Assembly (NCBI GenBank): GCA_963070105.1
Contig: OY718807.1
Coordinates: forward strand, 5,808,983 to 5,872,982
Direction of reading: 5' to 3'
DNA from: Litomosoides sigmodontis
Taxonomy: Eukaryota > Nematoda > Chromadorea > Rhabditida > Onchocercidae
DNA: 64,000 nt
Part shown: in pieces, positions 62,571 to 64,000 of the stretch
How positions within the stretch are numbered: position 1 is the stretch's first letter
How the letters are laid out: the number at the start of each line of letters is the position of its first letter
Notes under the pieces: model-generated
Database searches by the model: none
Seen by the model: the letters and a program-made list of their open reading frames with translations, nothing else
What the model was told of the DNA's origin: nothing
Made by a program: the position numbers and the translations under genes

Positions 62571-64000
62571 AAAATAGTGTAGATAAACTGCTTTATTCTT
62601 TTGATAAAATGATGCATTGTTATTGTCAAAAACTTTGCTGTTCAATGTTCATTGTAATGCTTAAAAATTTTCCTTCTTTTTTCTTTTCAAAGTAAATTTG
62701 ATTTCTAAAAGATCTTTACATGAAATTCGAAGTTGCATTGCTGGGCTCATTTTAATTTTCCGAACGAACAGTATGCAAAGGGTTGAGGAATACTTTTCAT
62801 TGTACATCATATTTGTTTTTCTGACGGAATAATGAAAATTGTATTGTATTTTAAACATTAAATAAAGCAACGAAGAAGAGAAGGAGTTTTCGAACACTGC
62901 TCACTTTTAAAAATTTCAAAAAAATTCTAAAATAGGATCAATGTGTTGTGTGCTGTATTGAAGGGAGCGGAATGAAGTGAAAAGTGGGTAATTAGAGGTG
63001 TTACAAGAATGTGCCTTGTCAGCGTGTTGCATACGCATTTATAACCAATACAAAAAGCCCTGTATGTTTAATGGGAATGTAATGCAGCACGTGTACTTGC
63101 CCTAAAATAAAATTGATAGCTGTGGAGAGTTGTGGTTTTTCATTGTTCTAGTATATGTTTATATATTACATTAATGCTTCCATTGACAATAGATATTTGT
63201 GATTGATTTCTGAATTATTCCTATTATTTTATTTTTTTTTATTCTTCACTTTTAACAATTTCGTCCATTTTTTCCAAGGACTAAATTTATTCTGCAATAT
63301 CATACAAAATTCGAAGGTTTTTCTCCTGTGAATTGATTCTTTTGGTTAAATTTTGGCCTCTAAAAAACATCGCAAAGGCTTGAATTAGTCTTTGCACAAG
63401 CTATTTATTGTGCTGTAAGTAAAAATTGCGTAGATATTATTCTTTTATTAATTGCTTAATTCAATTATAATTTTGACAGTTTCAGTGTTAAAGTGTGGTG
63501 AATGTAGAACGCATCAAGGCATCCCCTCTGAAAACGTAAAATTCAAATTTCAACTAAAGGTTAGATTAGGAAAATACGTGACGGTTGTACTGAAACATCC
63601 TTCTAAATTAGTCAGAGGGTGGACAACACATCGTGTTACAGTAGTTATAGTATGTAAGAATTAAAGCGGTGTAGTCAAATAAATGAAATAGGCTGAATAT
63701 GTAGAGTGATAGTTGGACACGGAGGGAGGGTTGAGGAGGTGTCTGCATCGAAATTTAGCAATGAGGAAGGTCGATACAATTGAAATGTGACTTCCCCGTT
63801 TCAAATATTCTTGTCATCTTGGATTCATCATAGATCATTTCTTAGCATGCTCTAAGTGCACCGCCACATCACGTATCACGTGTACTTCTTTCCAATGGAT
63901 TGACAACGAAGTAGATAGATCCTCTACAAGGTATTTTTTGATTGTGCAATAAAAGTACAACAATCTAACACAGAATGAGACAGTGCTGAGCGATTCTACA
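62571..64000. other. 3' flank of RabGGTB; no confident gene
   Basis: About 1.4 kb. One exon-like stretch stands out on the plus strand (63486-63556): TTTCAG, then an open frame with KCGECRTHQGIPSENVKF, then AAG|GTTAGA. No partner exon is visible before the window ends, so it is not called as a gene. Confidence 0.35.

Overview
The window is nuclear DNA from a nematode. It is AT-rich, and its genes are cut into many short exons bounded by GT donors and pyrimidine-rich (T/C)TTNCAG acceptors. Several start codons lie 30-55 bases after a strong unpaired acceptor, as expected for spliced-leader trans-splicing. The products fit a nematode: a CAB-1/NPDC1-type neuronal protein, an AGS-3/LGN-type GoLoco protein and a divergent GT31 glycosyltransferase. 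Long introns together with genes I believe Caenorhabditis elegans lacks (exportin-5, HRI-type eIF2-alpha kinase) suggest a non-rhabditid, perhaps a spirurid/filarial worm; this placement is inference. I saw no phage, plasmid, CRISPR, rRNA or tRNA signal. No gene start has transcript evidence here.

Layout. 1-1020 (-): 5' part of an SLC27/FATP acyl-CoA synthetase that runs off the left edge. 1021-6732: gene-poor, one orphan exon. 6733-11452 (-): USP16/45-type deubiquitinase, 13 exons. 12031-18465 (+): AGS-3/LGN with TPRs and four GoLoco motifs, head-to-head with the USP gene. 19751-28282 (+): exportin-5, 25 exons, with a roughly 530-bp CTAT/GATA array and a perfect hairpin in one intron. 28606-29495 (-): small CINP-like gene. 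30405-33524 (-): NPDC1/CAB-1 homologue. 33525-37727: non-coding stretch with a duplicated block, a TC microsatellite and orphan exons. 37728-41423 (+): ALG2 mannosyltransferase. 42323-44027 (-): GT31 glycosyltransferase.

45483-62570 (+): five housekeeping or stress genes, all on one strand: RPL30, uridine-cytidine kinase, GFER/ERV1 sulfhydryl oxidase, an HRI-type eIF2-alpha kinase and Rab geranylgeranyltransferase beta. 62571-64000 has no convincing gene.

For most genes I walked exon by exon and checked that reading phase closes at every junction. The complete models give USP 692 aa, AGS-3 742 aa, XPO5 1146 aa, NPDC1-like 299 aa, ALG2 418 aa, GT31 344 aa, RPL30 112 aa, UCK 250 aa, GFER 170 aa, HRI-like 640 aa and RabGGTB 332 aa. 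These lengths are close to the animal families where I know them. The most interesting points are an HRI-like kinase whose expected heme-ligand residues look replaced, its position beside a mitochondrial disulfide-relay gene, and an intact exportin-5.
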